From Blastocladiella emersonii ATCC 22665 (Eukaryota; Blastocladiomycota; Blastocladiomycetes; Blastocladiales; Blastocladiaceae), in NCBI GenBank assembly GCA_025594325.1, contig JANHCV010000003.1, positions 558,001 through 622,000 of the forward strand: a DNA stretch of 64,000 bases, read 5' to 3'. Below, in pieces: positions 52,813 through 62,207 of this stretch. Numbering within the stretch: position 1 is the stretch's first letter; each line of letters begins with the position of its first letter. Under the pieces are notes generated by a model. The model was not told where the DNA came from. It ran no database searches and saw nothing but the letters and a program-made list of their open reading frames with translations. A program made the translations under genes and the position numbers.

Positions 52813-55800
52813 TCACTGGATCGCGGCAGGGTTATCCTGGCCGAGCTCAACGAATCCCATAGCGTCGTCGCGCGAGATGGCCTGGATCTTGGACGCCTTG
52901 TCCTTGAACGACACCCCATAAAACTTGTCTGCGTGGGCGAGCAGCTCGGCGCGGAACGTGGTCGTGATGAACTGCGCGTTCTCGGCGAGCGTGTGGATCT
53001 TGTTGGCGACGGCGGTGCGGTACTGCGCGTCGAGGTTGGCGTCGATCTCGTCGAACAGGTAGAAGGGCGCCGGGTCGCACTGCTGGATCGCGAAGATGAG
53101 CGCCAGCGCGACCAGGGACTTTTGCCCGCCCGACAGCTGCGACATGTGCAGGCCCTCGTCCACCTTGCTGTTGAACGACACCTGGATCGCCACCCCGCGG
53201 TACGTGTCGACGTCCGACTTGGCCGCCGCCGCCGTCTTCTTCTTCTGCTGCCGGCGCTGGCGCCGCTGCCGCTGCCGCTGCGACGCCGACGTCGCGGGCG
53301 ACTCGCCGTCCACGTCCATGGCGTCCTCGTCGCTCTCCTCCTCCTCGTCGGACAGCTCCTCGTCGTCGTCGTCGCGCGCCTGCGACTTGGCCGCGCTCGG
53401 CGCACGCATCATGACGAGCCGCCCGCGTCCGGCAGGCACGAGCTCCTCGAATACCTGCTCGAAGTTGGCCGAGACCTGGCCGAACGTGCGTTGGATGGCC
53501 TCGTCCTTGTTGCGGTCGAGGCTGGTGATGAGGTTGCGGATCGACTGCTCCGACTCGTCGAGCTCGCGCTTGCGGGCAACGAGCACGTCCTGCTGCTTGG
53601 TGAAGTTGTTGTACTGGTCGAACGCCTTCTTGTTGACGTGGGCGTACTTTTTCAGCCGGTCGTTGACGGACCGCAGCGCGCGGACGAGCGCGTCGAGGCT
53701 CGTGTCGGCGTGCTTCTGGAAGTCGTCGGGGAGCACGCCGAGGTCGCGGATGTGCCGCGCGGCCTCGTCGCGCTTGTCGGCGAGCAGCTTGCGCGTCTGC
53801 AGGAACCGCGACAGGTGCAGCTCCTGGCCCTCGACCGCGCGCTGCCGGTCGTGCAGCGTTGTCTTGAGCCGGTCGATGCGGGTCACGGCCGCGTCGACGG
53901 CTGCCGCGAGCTGCGTCACGGACTCGGCCACCTCGCGGTGCGCGGCCTGCGCCGCCGCCAGAGCGTCCTGCGCGGAATCCAGGTCGGCGCGGAGCACCTC
54001 GACGTTGTGCGCGCCCATGGCCTGCTCGAGCGCGAGCGCCTCGCGCTGCACGCCCATTTCTTTTGGCAGCAGGTGGTTATCGAGCTGGGCGCGCGCGGAC
54101 ACGACGCGGGCCTCGAGCTCGGCGGCGTCGCGCGCGGCAGCCTGCGCGGCGGTGCGGTTGGCGGCGACCTGGGCCTCGAGGCTGGCGAGCTCGGCGCGCT
54201 CGTCGGCCGAGAGCCCGCCGGCGTGGCCCGTGGCGCGCTCGGCGTCGAGCGCCTGGACCGCGACCTCGTGGTCGTGGATATCCTTTTTGAGCTGGTCGCG
54301 GCGCGCGGCGAGCTCGGCGCGCTCGCGGTCGAGCAGGTCCGCGGCGCGGCGCCGCGCCTTCCAGTCGTCGACGGCCGACGCGTCGTCGCGCTGCCGCTGC
54401 ATCTGCATCTCGAGGTGCTGCATGGTGCCGAGCGCCGCCGTGATCTGCTGCTCGAGGGTGCCGAGTTGCGCCTTGGCGTCGGCGACGGCGGCTTCGGCGG
54501 CCGCCACCGTGGCCTTGGCCCGCGTGTACGCGAGCGCCGTTTCGAGCCGCGACTTGCGCTGGTCGAGGAACCCGCCCGACAGCGCGCCCTTGCGGTCGAC
54601 GCGGTCGCCGTCGAGCGTGACGGCCGTCAGGTTCGACGCGCGCGCCACGGCCGCGGCCTTCTCGAGGTCCGAGCACACGACGGCGCGGCCAAACACCTGG
54701 GCAAAGGCGGGCTGGAAAAGTGGGTCGTACTCGAGCTTGGACAGCATCGGGACGACGTCGGGGTCCGCCGGGTACACGGCGTGCTTGACGCGGAGGCGGT
54801 TGAGCGGCATGAGGGTGACGCGGGCGGACCCGTGGACGCGCTTGAGCTCCTCGAGGACGCGCGTGGCGACCTCGTCGTTCTGGACGACCACGTCGTAGAT
54901 GGAGTTCCCACCGACGACCTCGACGGCGGTGCGGAACAGCTCGGGCACGTCGACGAGCTCGAACAGCGGGCCGTGCACGCCTTCGATGCCCTTGGCCTGG
55001 ACGAGGTCGCGCAGCACCTTGATCCCCTGCGCGATGCGCTTGTCGCACGACGAGAAGAGCGACTCCTCGAGCTCACCCATGTGCTTGCGTGCCGCCGCCA
55101 GCGTCGCCTCGGCCTTGGCCTCCTCGCGCCAGCACTCCTTGCGCTGGTGCGCGAGCCGGTCGCGCGTGCGGCGGGCCTCCTGGAACTTGTCCTGCATCTC
55201 GCGCGCGGCCTCTTGCGCGCCATCGAAGGTCGCCTGGAGCGCAGCCGCGGCAGCCGTCGCATCGGCGTGCGCGGCGGTAGTCGCGGCGAGCTCGGCGTCG
55301 GCAGTCGCGAGCGCGGCGCGCTCCGAGTCGAGGAGGGCGCGCAGCGTGGCGGTTTCCCGGTCGAGGAACGCCGTGTGGTCGGCGGCGGTCGCGAACTGGC
55401 CGGCGCGGCCCTGCTTGGCGGCGAGCGCGCGGCGGCGCGCCTGCAGGTCGGCGTGGGCGCGGTCGAGGTCGCGGACCTGCTCGGTGCGGGCCTCGAGGTC
55501 GGGCTCGGTGGCGCGCAGCTGGTCGCGCAGGGAGGCGATCTCGGCGCGGACGGCGGCGAGCTCGGCCTCGATGGCGGCGCGGCGCTCGGGCTGGTGCGCG
55601 GCCTCGGCGTCGGCGAGCAGCAGCTCGAGGTCCGTGACGGCGCGGGCCTGGCTGTCGAGGTCGGCGGCGCGGGCGTCGCGGTCGGCGGTGGCGATGTCGA
55701 GGCGGCGGCGGGCGTCGTCGAGTTCGCGCTGGGCGGCGTCGAGGTCGCGGGCCGTGTCCTTGATGGCGTCGCGGTCGGCGTGCGTGTCCTGGAGGGCGGC

Positions 55801-56799
55801 GAGGCGTTTGGCGTCGAGGTCCTCGAGCTCCTCGGAGACCTGCTGCAGCTCGCGGTCGTACATGGCGTACTCGAGGCACCGGCGGTCCTTGTCGAGGCGC
55901 GAGTACTCGGTGAGCTCGCGTTTCTCCTCCTCGAGCTCGCCGAGGCGGTCCGTGATGAACTCCATGAGCGAGGTGATCTTGTCGCGCTTGAGCTGGGTGT
56001 CGTCGAGGATCTTGACCGACTCGGCGCGCCGCGCCTCGTACACGCCGGTGCCGGCCACCTCCTTGAGCAGCGTCAGGCGCTCCGCGTCCTTGGCGTTGCA
56101 CAGCGCCGTGATGCGGCCCTGCGGCACAATGTAGTACGGGTTGGCCGACGAGAAGCCCGCCGACTCGAGCAGGTTCACGACCTCGGTCTTGGTTGCGCTC
56201 TTCTTGTCAAGCGAGTATTCGTCCTTTTTCAGACCGATGGTGCGGCGCAGGACCACCTCGTCCTTTCCTGTCTGTTTGTGGTGGGGCGTCAGTTGAGCCG
56301 GAGATTGGGCGGCACACAGCGAGAACGTACTGGGAACCGGTGGTCGGCATTGTCGAAGATGATCTCGACGAAGGCGGACATGGACGCGGGACCGGAACCC
56401 TCCTACACTCGGCGCGCGCCGTGTCAGGTCGAGTCTCGCCGCACTGCAACAGTTCATGAGCGTACATGGAGCAGCGCCTGGCGCTCCTCGCGCGAAAGAC
56501 TCGTGTACGCGTCGTTGAGGACGAACCGGATGGCTGTGGGACGGGCGCCGGGTCAGTCCTCGTGCTCCTCGCGGGCCGCAGCGCCAGGAAACGTACCCCA
56601 GAAGAAATTCGACTTGCCCGATCCGTTCCGACCCACTATACGGGCGGTAGGGGAGTGTGTGAGCGAGGGGTCGCAGAGCGCATACTCGCATCTGTAGGGA
56701 AGACCCACCGATGACGTTGTGCCGCGCACTGAACGGCTCCATGACGGTCTGGTCCTTGTAGGACTTGAACCCCTGGATGATGATCTGGCGAATGTGCAT
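52813..56799 (-). CDS. SMC3: SMC3, cohesin subunit
   Basis: Five exons (56799-56709, 56635-56597, 56533-56466, 56402-56331, 56271-52813) give 1242 residues. Smc3 pairs with Smc1 and the kleisin to form the cohesin ring. The N-terminal head has [18 protein letters not shown] and Walker [13 protein letters not shown]. Lysines 105 and 106 (GLKKDEY) are the conserved acetylation pair used by Eco1. Long coiled coils flank a hinge at about residues 490-680 ([31 protein letters not shown]). The C-terminal head shows the signature [17 protein letters not shown] and Walker [13 protein letters not shown]. An acidic and poly-basic insert at about residues 1050-1100 is longer than usual. Four short introns sit in the first 300 nt of coding sequence. 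Confidence 0.96.
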   Translation of the reverse strand: MHIRQIIIQGFKSYKDQTVMEPFSARHNVIGGSSLQMRVCALRPLAHTLPYRPYSGSERIGQVEFLLGYVSWRCGPRGARGLTRRPSHSHPVRPQRRVHESFARGAPGAAPCTLMNCCSAARLDLTRRAPSVGGFRSRVHVRLRRDHLRQCRPPVPSTFSLCAAQSPAQLTPHHKQTGKDEVVLRRTIGLKKDEYSLDKKSATKTEVVNLLESAGFSSANPYYIVPQGRITALCNAKDAERLTLLKEVAGTGVYEARRAESVKILDDTQLKRDKITSLMEFITDRLGELEEEKRELTEYSRLDKDRRCLEYAMYDRELQQVSEELEDLDAKRLAALQDTHADRDAIKDTARDLDAAQRELDDARRRLDIATADRDARAADLDSQARAVTDLELLLADAEAAHQPERRAAIEAELAAVRAEIASLRDQLRATEPDLEARTEQVRDLDRAHADLQARRRALAAKQGRAGQFATAADHTAFLDRETATLRALLDSERAALATADAELAATTAAHADATAAAAALQATFDGAQEAAREMQDKFQEARRTRDRLAHQRKECWREEAKAEATLAAARKHMGELEESLFSSCDKRIAQGIKVLRDLVQAKGIEGVHGPLFELVDVPELFRTAVEVVGGNSIYDVVVQNDEVATRVLEELKRVHGSARVTLMPLNRLRVKHAVYPADPDVVPMLSKLEYDPLFQPAFAQVFGRAVVCSDLEKAAAVARASNLTAVTLDGDRVDRKGALSGGFLDQRKSRLETALAYTRAKATVAAAEAAVADAKAQLGTLEQQITAALGTMQHLEMQMQRQRDDASAVDDWKARRRAADLLDRERAELAARRDQLKKDIHDHEVAVQALDAERATGHAGGLSADERAELASLEAQVAANRTAAQAAARDAAELEARVVSARAQLDNHLLPKEMGVQREALALEQAMGAHNVEVLRADLDSAQDALAAAQAAHREVAESVTQLAAAVDAAVTRIDRLKTTLHDRQRAVEGQELHLSRFLQTRKLLADKRDEAARHIRDLGVLPDDFQKHADTSLDALVRALRSVNDRLKKYAHVNKKAFDQYNNFTKQQDVLVARKRELDESEQSIRNLITSLDRNKDEAIQRTFGQVSANFEQVFEELVPAGRGRLVMMRAPSAAKSQARDDDDEELSDEEEESDEDAMDVDGESPATSASQRQRQRRQRRQQKKKTAAAAKSDVDTYRGVAIQVSFNSKVDEGLHMSQLSGGQKSLVALALIFAIQQCDPAPFYLFDEIDANLDAQYRTAVANKIHTLAENAQFITTTFRAELLAHADKFYGVSFKDKASKIQAISRDDAMGFVELGQDNPAAIQ

Positions 56800-57153
56800 C
56801 TTGTTGTACGTTGGGGGGTTTTGGAGCTAGCGTGTAGTAGTGGTTGCCGTCGTTGGTCTCGTCGCCGCCGCGGCGGGGTGATACATGGAAGTGTGAGCGG
56901 GAGCAGCAGCAGCGGCAGTTGCGCGTGGTCGTGGAGTGTGCAAGGGTCGCTGCTGCGTGCTGTGCGCTTGTCAAGGGAGCGGGGAGGAGAGCGGGGAGAT
57001 GAGGAGGCGGCTGATCTTCAAGACGGACGTCACGCTCTGCTCGCAGCATGCACCAGTGACTCGCTCGAGACGCGTCCACGACGACGACGACGACGACGAC
57101 GACGACGTCTCACGGATTACATAGACCCTGCAACGCATCGGCACCCGCTCGCC
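56800..57153. promoter_or_regulatory. Shared promoter of SMC3 and ORC2
   Basis: This 354-bp region separates two genes needed at S phase. It contains an ACGCGT hexamer at 57070-57075 (MCB-type) and a (GAC)n run of about eight units just after it at 57078-57106. Co-regulation at G1/S is plausible but not shown. Confidence 0.45.
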
Positions 57154-59217
57154 ATGGCACCGACACCCGCGCGCACGCCCAAGCGCAAACGCGCGCCCGC
57201 CGCGCCGGCGTCCCCCGACGCCGAGCAGCAGCCGGCACACCTGCGCTCGGCGCGCCGCATCTTCCAGACCGCGCTGGCCGAGACCAACCGCGCGTCCTCT
57301 TCCTCCTCCTCATCCGCCGCAGCGTCGCCCTCGCGCGCGGTCCCGAAACGCCCCGAGGACCTGATTCTCGACGACGACGAGGACGACGCGCTACCCCGTT
57401 CGTCGCAGGCGCAGCTTCTCGCCGAGCAGGCGACGCCGCGGGCCACGTCCGCGCGCGGATCGACCAAATCCGCCGCCGCCTCGCCGGCGCCGTCGTCGCA
57501 GCCGGGCGCCGCCGACGATGACGACGCGGACGAGTCGGACCTCCTCGCGCGGCACCGGCGGCGGCACGGGCTCGACGGCGGGTTCGGGCCCGCACGGACC
57601 CCCGGCAAGGCGCGCGTGCGGATGCTGCACGCGGCCGGGATCAACACCGACGAGGCCGCTGCGTCGCCGCTGCGCAAGCAGGTCGTAGCCGACGACGACG
57701 ACGACGACGACGAGGTGCCGGATACGCCCACGAAACGCGTCGCATCGACGCGGAAACGCACCGCCTCGGTCGCCGCGCTCGACCAGACCCCGCCGACCAA
57801 GCGGGCCGCGACGCCCAGGGTGCCGCCCAAGACCCCCGCCAAGACGCCCGCTGCGCGCACCAAGACCCCGCGTACCCGCGCCGTGTCGCCGTCGCCCACG
57901 CCCAAGCGCGTCACGCGCAGTGGAGCGGCGAGCGCGGCGGCGTCGGCCCGCAAGACGCCGGCGCGTGGAAGTCGTGCGCGCGTCGAAGCCGAGGTGGAGG
58001 AGGTGGCCGAGTCCGAGGAGGAAGAAGTGGAGGAAGTCGAGGAGGACGAGCTCGCCGGGTCGCCGAAACCACCACGGGCCCGCACCGGTAACGCGGCCGC
58101 CAACATCCTGTTCACCGCCGCGGCTGCCGAACGGCGCGAGGCCGCCGCTGCCGCCGCCGAGGAGCACGATGACGGGGACGGCGGCGTGGACCGTTTCTTC
58201 GAGGAGCAGTCGACGACAAAAGTCCTGACGTCCGACAACACGCTAGCGTCGCTGCCGTCGCTGACACACCGCGAGTACCTCGAGGCCGTGGACGCGCTGG
58301 ACGCCGACACGCACTCGAATCTGCACGCCGGCGCGATCGCCGCGCTGCACGCGCTGCACCGGCGGTGTTTCGCGCAGTGGACCTTCGAGCTGTCGCAGGG
58401 CTTCAACCTGCTGTTCCTCGGGTACGGCTCCAAGTACGCGCTCGTGTCCGAGTTCGTGTCCGCGGCGCTCGCCGACACCCACGACGTGGTCACCGTGACG
58501 GGGTTCCACCCGCTCGCGTCCGCGAAATCGCTCCTCGCGACGCTATCAACGGCGCTCGAGTGTCCCGCACCCTCGGGGCTCGCGGACCACACGCTCGCCG
58601 TGACGGCGGCCCTCGACACGCACTACTCGCCCGCGGACCCGCTGGTCCTCGTCGTCCACAACATCGACGCGCCCGCGCTCCGGTCCGCGGACCGCGCGCA
58701 GCCCGTGCTGGGCGCGCTCGCCGCGCACCCACACGTGCGGCTCATCGCGACGGCCGACCACATCCAGACGCCGCTGGCGTGGGATTTCGCGCAGCTCGCG
58801 CGGTTCGCGTGGGCGGCGCACCACGTGGCGACGTTCGCGGCGTACTCGCGCGAGACGGCGTTCGAGAACGCCCTCATGGTGCAGAAGGGCGCGACCACGC
58901 CCGCCGCCGTCGTCACGGTGCTCGCGTCGCTGCCGGCCAACTCGGCCGCGTGTTTCGCACTGCTCGCGCGCGACCTGCTCGCCCAGCATAAGCAGGATGG
59001 GCAGGTCGCGGGGATGGCGTACCCGACGTGGTTCGCGCGGTGCCGCGAACAGTTCCTCGTCAACGAGGAGGCGAGCTTCCGCACCGTCGTCGCCGAGTTT
59101 CGCGACCACCACGTCGTCGCGGCGCGTCGCGTCGACGGCGTCGAGATGCTCACCATCGCGCTCCCGCCCGCCGCTATCGAGGCCGTGCTTGAGCGGATCA
59201 ACCAGCCCGCCGCTTAA
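57154..59217 (+). CDS. ORC2: Origin recognition complex subunit 2
   Basis: An intron-free frame of 687 residues from MAPTPARTPKRKR. The first 300 residues are disordered, with basic KTPAKTPA-like repeats and acidic runs, as is common for Orc2 N-termini and for CDK control. The conserved core starts near residue 350: HRRCFAQWTFELSQGFNLLFLGYGSKYALVSEF, the hallmark of the Orc2 AAA-like domain, followed by LVLVVHNIDAPALRS, ATADHIQTPLAWD, FAWAAHHVATFAAYSRET and a C-terminal winged-helix region. The upstream frame is open to 56719, but the ATG at 57154 is the first with good context. Convergent with STU1, 40-bp gap. Confidence 0.92.
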   Translation: MAPTPARTPKRKRAPAAPASPDAEQQPAHLRSARRIFQTALAETNRASSSSSSSAAASPSRAVPKRPEDLILDDDEDDALPRSSQAQLLAEQATPRATSARGSTKSAAASPAPSSQPGAADDDDADESDLLARHRRRHGLDGGFGPARTPGKARVRMLHAAGINTDEAAASPLRKQVVADDDDDDDEVPDTPTKRVASTRKRTASVAALDQTPPTKRAATPRVPPKTPAKTPAARTKTPRTRAVSPSPTPKRVTRSGAASAAASARKTPARGSRARVEAEVEEVAESEEEEVEEVEEDELAGSPKPPRARTGNAAANILFTAAAAERREAAAAAAEEHDDGDGGVDRFFEEQSTTKVLTSDNTLASLPSLTHREYLEAVDALDADTHSNLHAGAIAALHALHRRCFAQWTFELSQGFNLLFLGYGSKYALVSEFVSAALADTHDVVTVTGFHPLASAKSLLATLSTALECPAPSGLADHTLAVTAALDTHYSPADPLVLVVHNIDAPALRSADRAQPVLGALAAHPHVRLIATADHIQTPLAWDFAQLARFAWAAHHVATFAAYSRETAFENALMVQKGATTPAAVVTVLASLPANSAACFALLARDLLAQHKQDGQVAGMAYPTWFARCREQFLVNEEASFRTVVAEFRDHHVVAARRVDGVEMLTIALPPAAIEAVLERINQPAA

Positions 59218-59257
59218 TACAAGGTCGCTTGATTTATATTGCACACAATGATGACCG

Positions 59258-62207
59258 CTAGACGGCCTCGGTCGCATGCGCCACGCGCTGCTGCCGCGCC
59301 GCGTACCCGGCCACGAGCCGCCGGTGCACGGGGTCCATGCAGCTCGACGCGACGAGCTCGTCGAGCAGCCGCTCCGCGCCGGCTGCTGCGCCGCGCGCCG
59401 CCCACGCCGCCGCGACCTTGACGGCCGCCAGCCGCACAAACGACTCGGGGCTCCGTAGCGTCGTGCGCAGGACCGACTCGAGCGCGTCGCGGGTGTCGCG
59501 GGGTAGTGCCGACGGGGAGGAAGAAGATTCGAGCGCTCGTGCAATGTACCCGAGCAGGTTGGCGTACGCCGGGATCGCGTCGGACCCGGTCTCGGGCGTC
59601 GCGGCGGACGCGACGGCGGCGGCCGTGAACCGGACGATCTGGTCGAGGAACGCAGCCCCCGCGCCGCCCGGTCTTGGCGGGACCAGGAGCCCGGCGACAC
59701 ACTGGTCGAGCCAGTACGCGATGGGCGACGCGGGCGCAATTTGCGTTGCGGCGGCGAGCAGGACGGCGAGCGCGTCGGCGGCGTATTCAGGTGGGACGGC
59801 CGCGAGGACGTGGTGGGCTGCAAGGACACACTCGGCCGCGAGATCATCGCCTTCTCCCGCACCCGCGCCCTGCGTCGCCGCGTAGTGCAGGAGCCCCTGG
59901 AGGTGCTCGACGAGCGCGCCGGCGGGCGGCGGGGCGGTGCGCACGTGCGCGGTGAACCGGTACAGCTCGACGAGCGTGACGCGGGCGTCGGCCATGGCGA
60001 GGACGAGGTCCTCGACGGGGTCTTCAGGCGCGGCGGCGTCGGTGCTGCGCGACGCGAGCCAGATCGGCGACACGACGGGCCGCGCGGGCTCGTCAAGGTC
60101 CTCGATCGGCGGCTCGATGATGAGCCGCTTACCGCGGGCCCCGCTACCTGCAGGCGCGGCCGTGGCCGGCCTTGGTGGGCTGGTACGGTGCATCGAGAGG
60201 TCGCCGATATCCGCAAAACTCGCGTCCCCTGCCCCACCATCGTCGTCGTCGTACTCGTGGTTCGGCGGCGTCGGCGGCGCGAGCTCCTGGATCCGCTGCG
60301 CGAGCCGGGCGCCCTCGTCGTCGTGGCGCTCCATCCAGTCGGCGATGGCGTCAGGGTCCTCGGCCTCGATCCAGTGGCCGAGGAACACGGACGAGTCGAC
60401 GCCCGCGGCCGCGTCGAGGGCGCGCGCGAGGAGCGAGATCCACCGGTCGCTCGGCAGCGTGCGCAGGGCCTCCTCGCGGGTCTCGGCGACCACCGCCGAA
60501 ATCTCCCCGCGCGGGAACATGGCGGACGCGTCGGCGAGCGCGACAACGAGGTCGACGGCGTCGTCGAGGTCGGCGAACGCGGCCGACCACAGGAGCGCGG
60601 GGTCGTCGAGCGCCGCGGTCGTCAGCGGGACATGTGCCGAGGCGAGCGCGGCCAGCACGGCCTGGCGGACCGCGGGCGCCATGGCGTCGAGGGCGTCTTC
60701 CGACTCGGGGTCGCCCGTGGCGCGCCGCGCCGACGCCTCGGCCAGCATGTGCAGCATGTACGCGAGACACTGCGTGGCTGTCTCGTACTCTTGCCCCGCG
60801 AGCGCGTCCTCGTACGCCTCGAGCCACACGTGGATGTTCTCGTCGTCGGCCTCCTCCCCGTCCTCTTCGGCTGCCGCGGACCCGCTGCCGCTCTCCGAGC
60901 TCGGTGTCCGGTCGCGCGCGGGCGCGGGGGACGGCGGCGACTGCCGCGGCGCGGTCCACGCCGAGGACGCGGGCGTCGAGGTGATGGTGGCGGTGCCGCC
61001 GAGGGCGCTGGCGGGCATCGAGACGGAGAGGGCGGAGCCGAACAGACCGCCCGTGATCTCGCTGCTGTTGGACAGCGGGGACGAGACGCCGACGTTGTTG
61101 AGGCTCGAGCCGCGCGCGGGCAGGCTGTTGGAGCGCGGTGGCGTCGACGCACCCAGGGTCGGGCTGGCGGCAGCGGGCGTCGTCGGCGTGCCCGCTGCAC
61201 TCCCGGGCGAGGCGCCGGCGGCGGTGACGAGCGATGGGCGCGATTTGCCGGGACCCTTGGCGAGGATCTTGCGGACGGCGGGTTCCATTTTGTTGAGGAT
61301 GCTGCAAACACGAAAAAAATCAGTCGCTCGTCCCATCAAGCGATACCAGCGCGAACGTACGTGCTAGCGCGCGAGGGCGCGATCCGCTCAAACTCCCAGT
61401 AGCAGTCGCGGGCGACCTCGCGGACCTGGGCGTTGGAGTCGGAGACGGCCTTCTTGATCGCGCGCTCGAGCACGTCGAGGAACTTGGCGACGCTGTCGGG
61501 GGTCGCGACGGCGAGCACCTCGTAGAGCAGCTGCATGGCGTAGGACCGGACCTGGGTGTTCTTGTCGTCGACAAGGGTGGCGACGCGGTCGAGCACGCGC
61601 GGCTTGAGCGAGCAGTGGACGAGGACGGTGGCGGCGGTCGCGGCGCCCGACGAGTGCACGAGCTTCTTGGTCGAGCCGATCAGCTTGGACATGGTGGTGA
61701 TGATGGGCTCCGAGACGGGGTCGAGCAGGCGGCCGAGCGTCGCCACGACCTCGGCGAGCGCCGAGCACGCCGTGACGACGAGCGCGGTGCGCAGACTGAG
61801 CGACTACGGGTGTCGTCGGAGCAGCAGCGTTGAGTGAGTGCGCACAACGGGTCCCTCCACTCGGGCCGTACCGCAGTCAGAACGTCGTCCAGGATCCGGC
61901 GCACGCCCGCGACGACCGAGTCGACGGTCGCGGGATCCTCGGCCCAGCCGAGCGGGCCGGGCGCGCTGCGCATGAGGGCGCGCAGGCGGCGCAGGGCGTC
62001 GTCGCGGCGCTCCCAGTTGTCCTCGGTCTCCTTTCCCGCAAAGACGTGGGCGAGCGCGGCAAACTCCTGGTCGGCGTCGCGCGGCGAGTTGATCGGGATC
62101 GAGTCGCGGCCGAGCGACGACGCCGCGGCGGGCCCGCCCAGCTTGGACGGGCCGACGCGCGGCGACCCGGGGGCGCCCGATCCGGCGCGGCGGCGGGCAG
62201 CGTCCAT
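59258..62207 (-). CDS. STU1: CLASP family microtubule-associated protein Stu1
   Basis: Three exons (62207-61872, 61803-61361, 61301-59258) give 940 residues. CLASP proteins stabilise spindle and kinetochore microtubules. The first TOG domain (about residues 40-270) starts with FAGKETEDNWERRDDALRRLRALM and includes SEPIITTMSKLIGSTKKLV and ERAIKKAVSDSNAQVREVARDCYWEFER, a canonical CLASP_N signature. A Ser/Pro-rich basic linker follows (STPPRSNSLPARGSS), the usual microtubule-binding region, then helical sequence to the end. Donor GTACGG at 61871 is preferred because it gives phase 0 and a clean LTASLSLRTALVV join. Confidence 0.9.

Noticed and set aside
52933-56697. 1254-residue open frame on the plus strand opposite SMC3
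   Set aside because: Shadow of SMC3 caused by high GC and lack of AT-rich stops; composition is Val/Gly/Arg/Leu-rich without domains.
1885-57075. ACGCGT sites as a general cell-cycle signal
   Set aside because: About twenty would be expected by chance at this GC content; copies also occur near non-cell-cycle genes (26554-26559).
3567-62207. A functional cluster of chromosome genes
   Set aside because: CENP-A, SYCP2-like, RTEL1, SMC3, ORC2 and STU1 are separated by many unrelated metabolic and membrane genes; eukaryotic gene order makes chance the simpler explanation.
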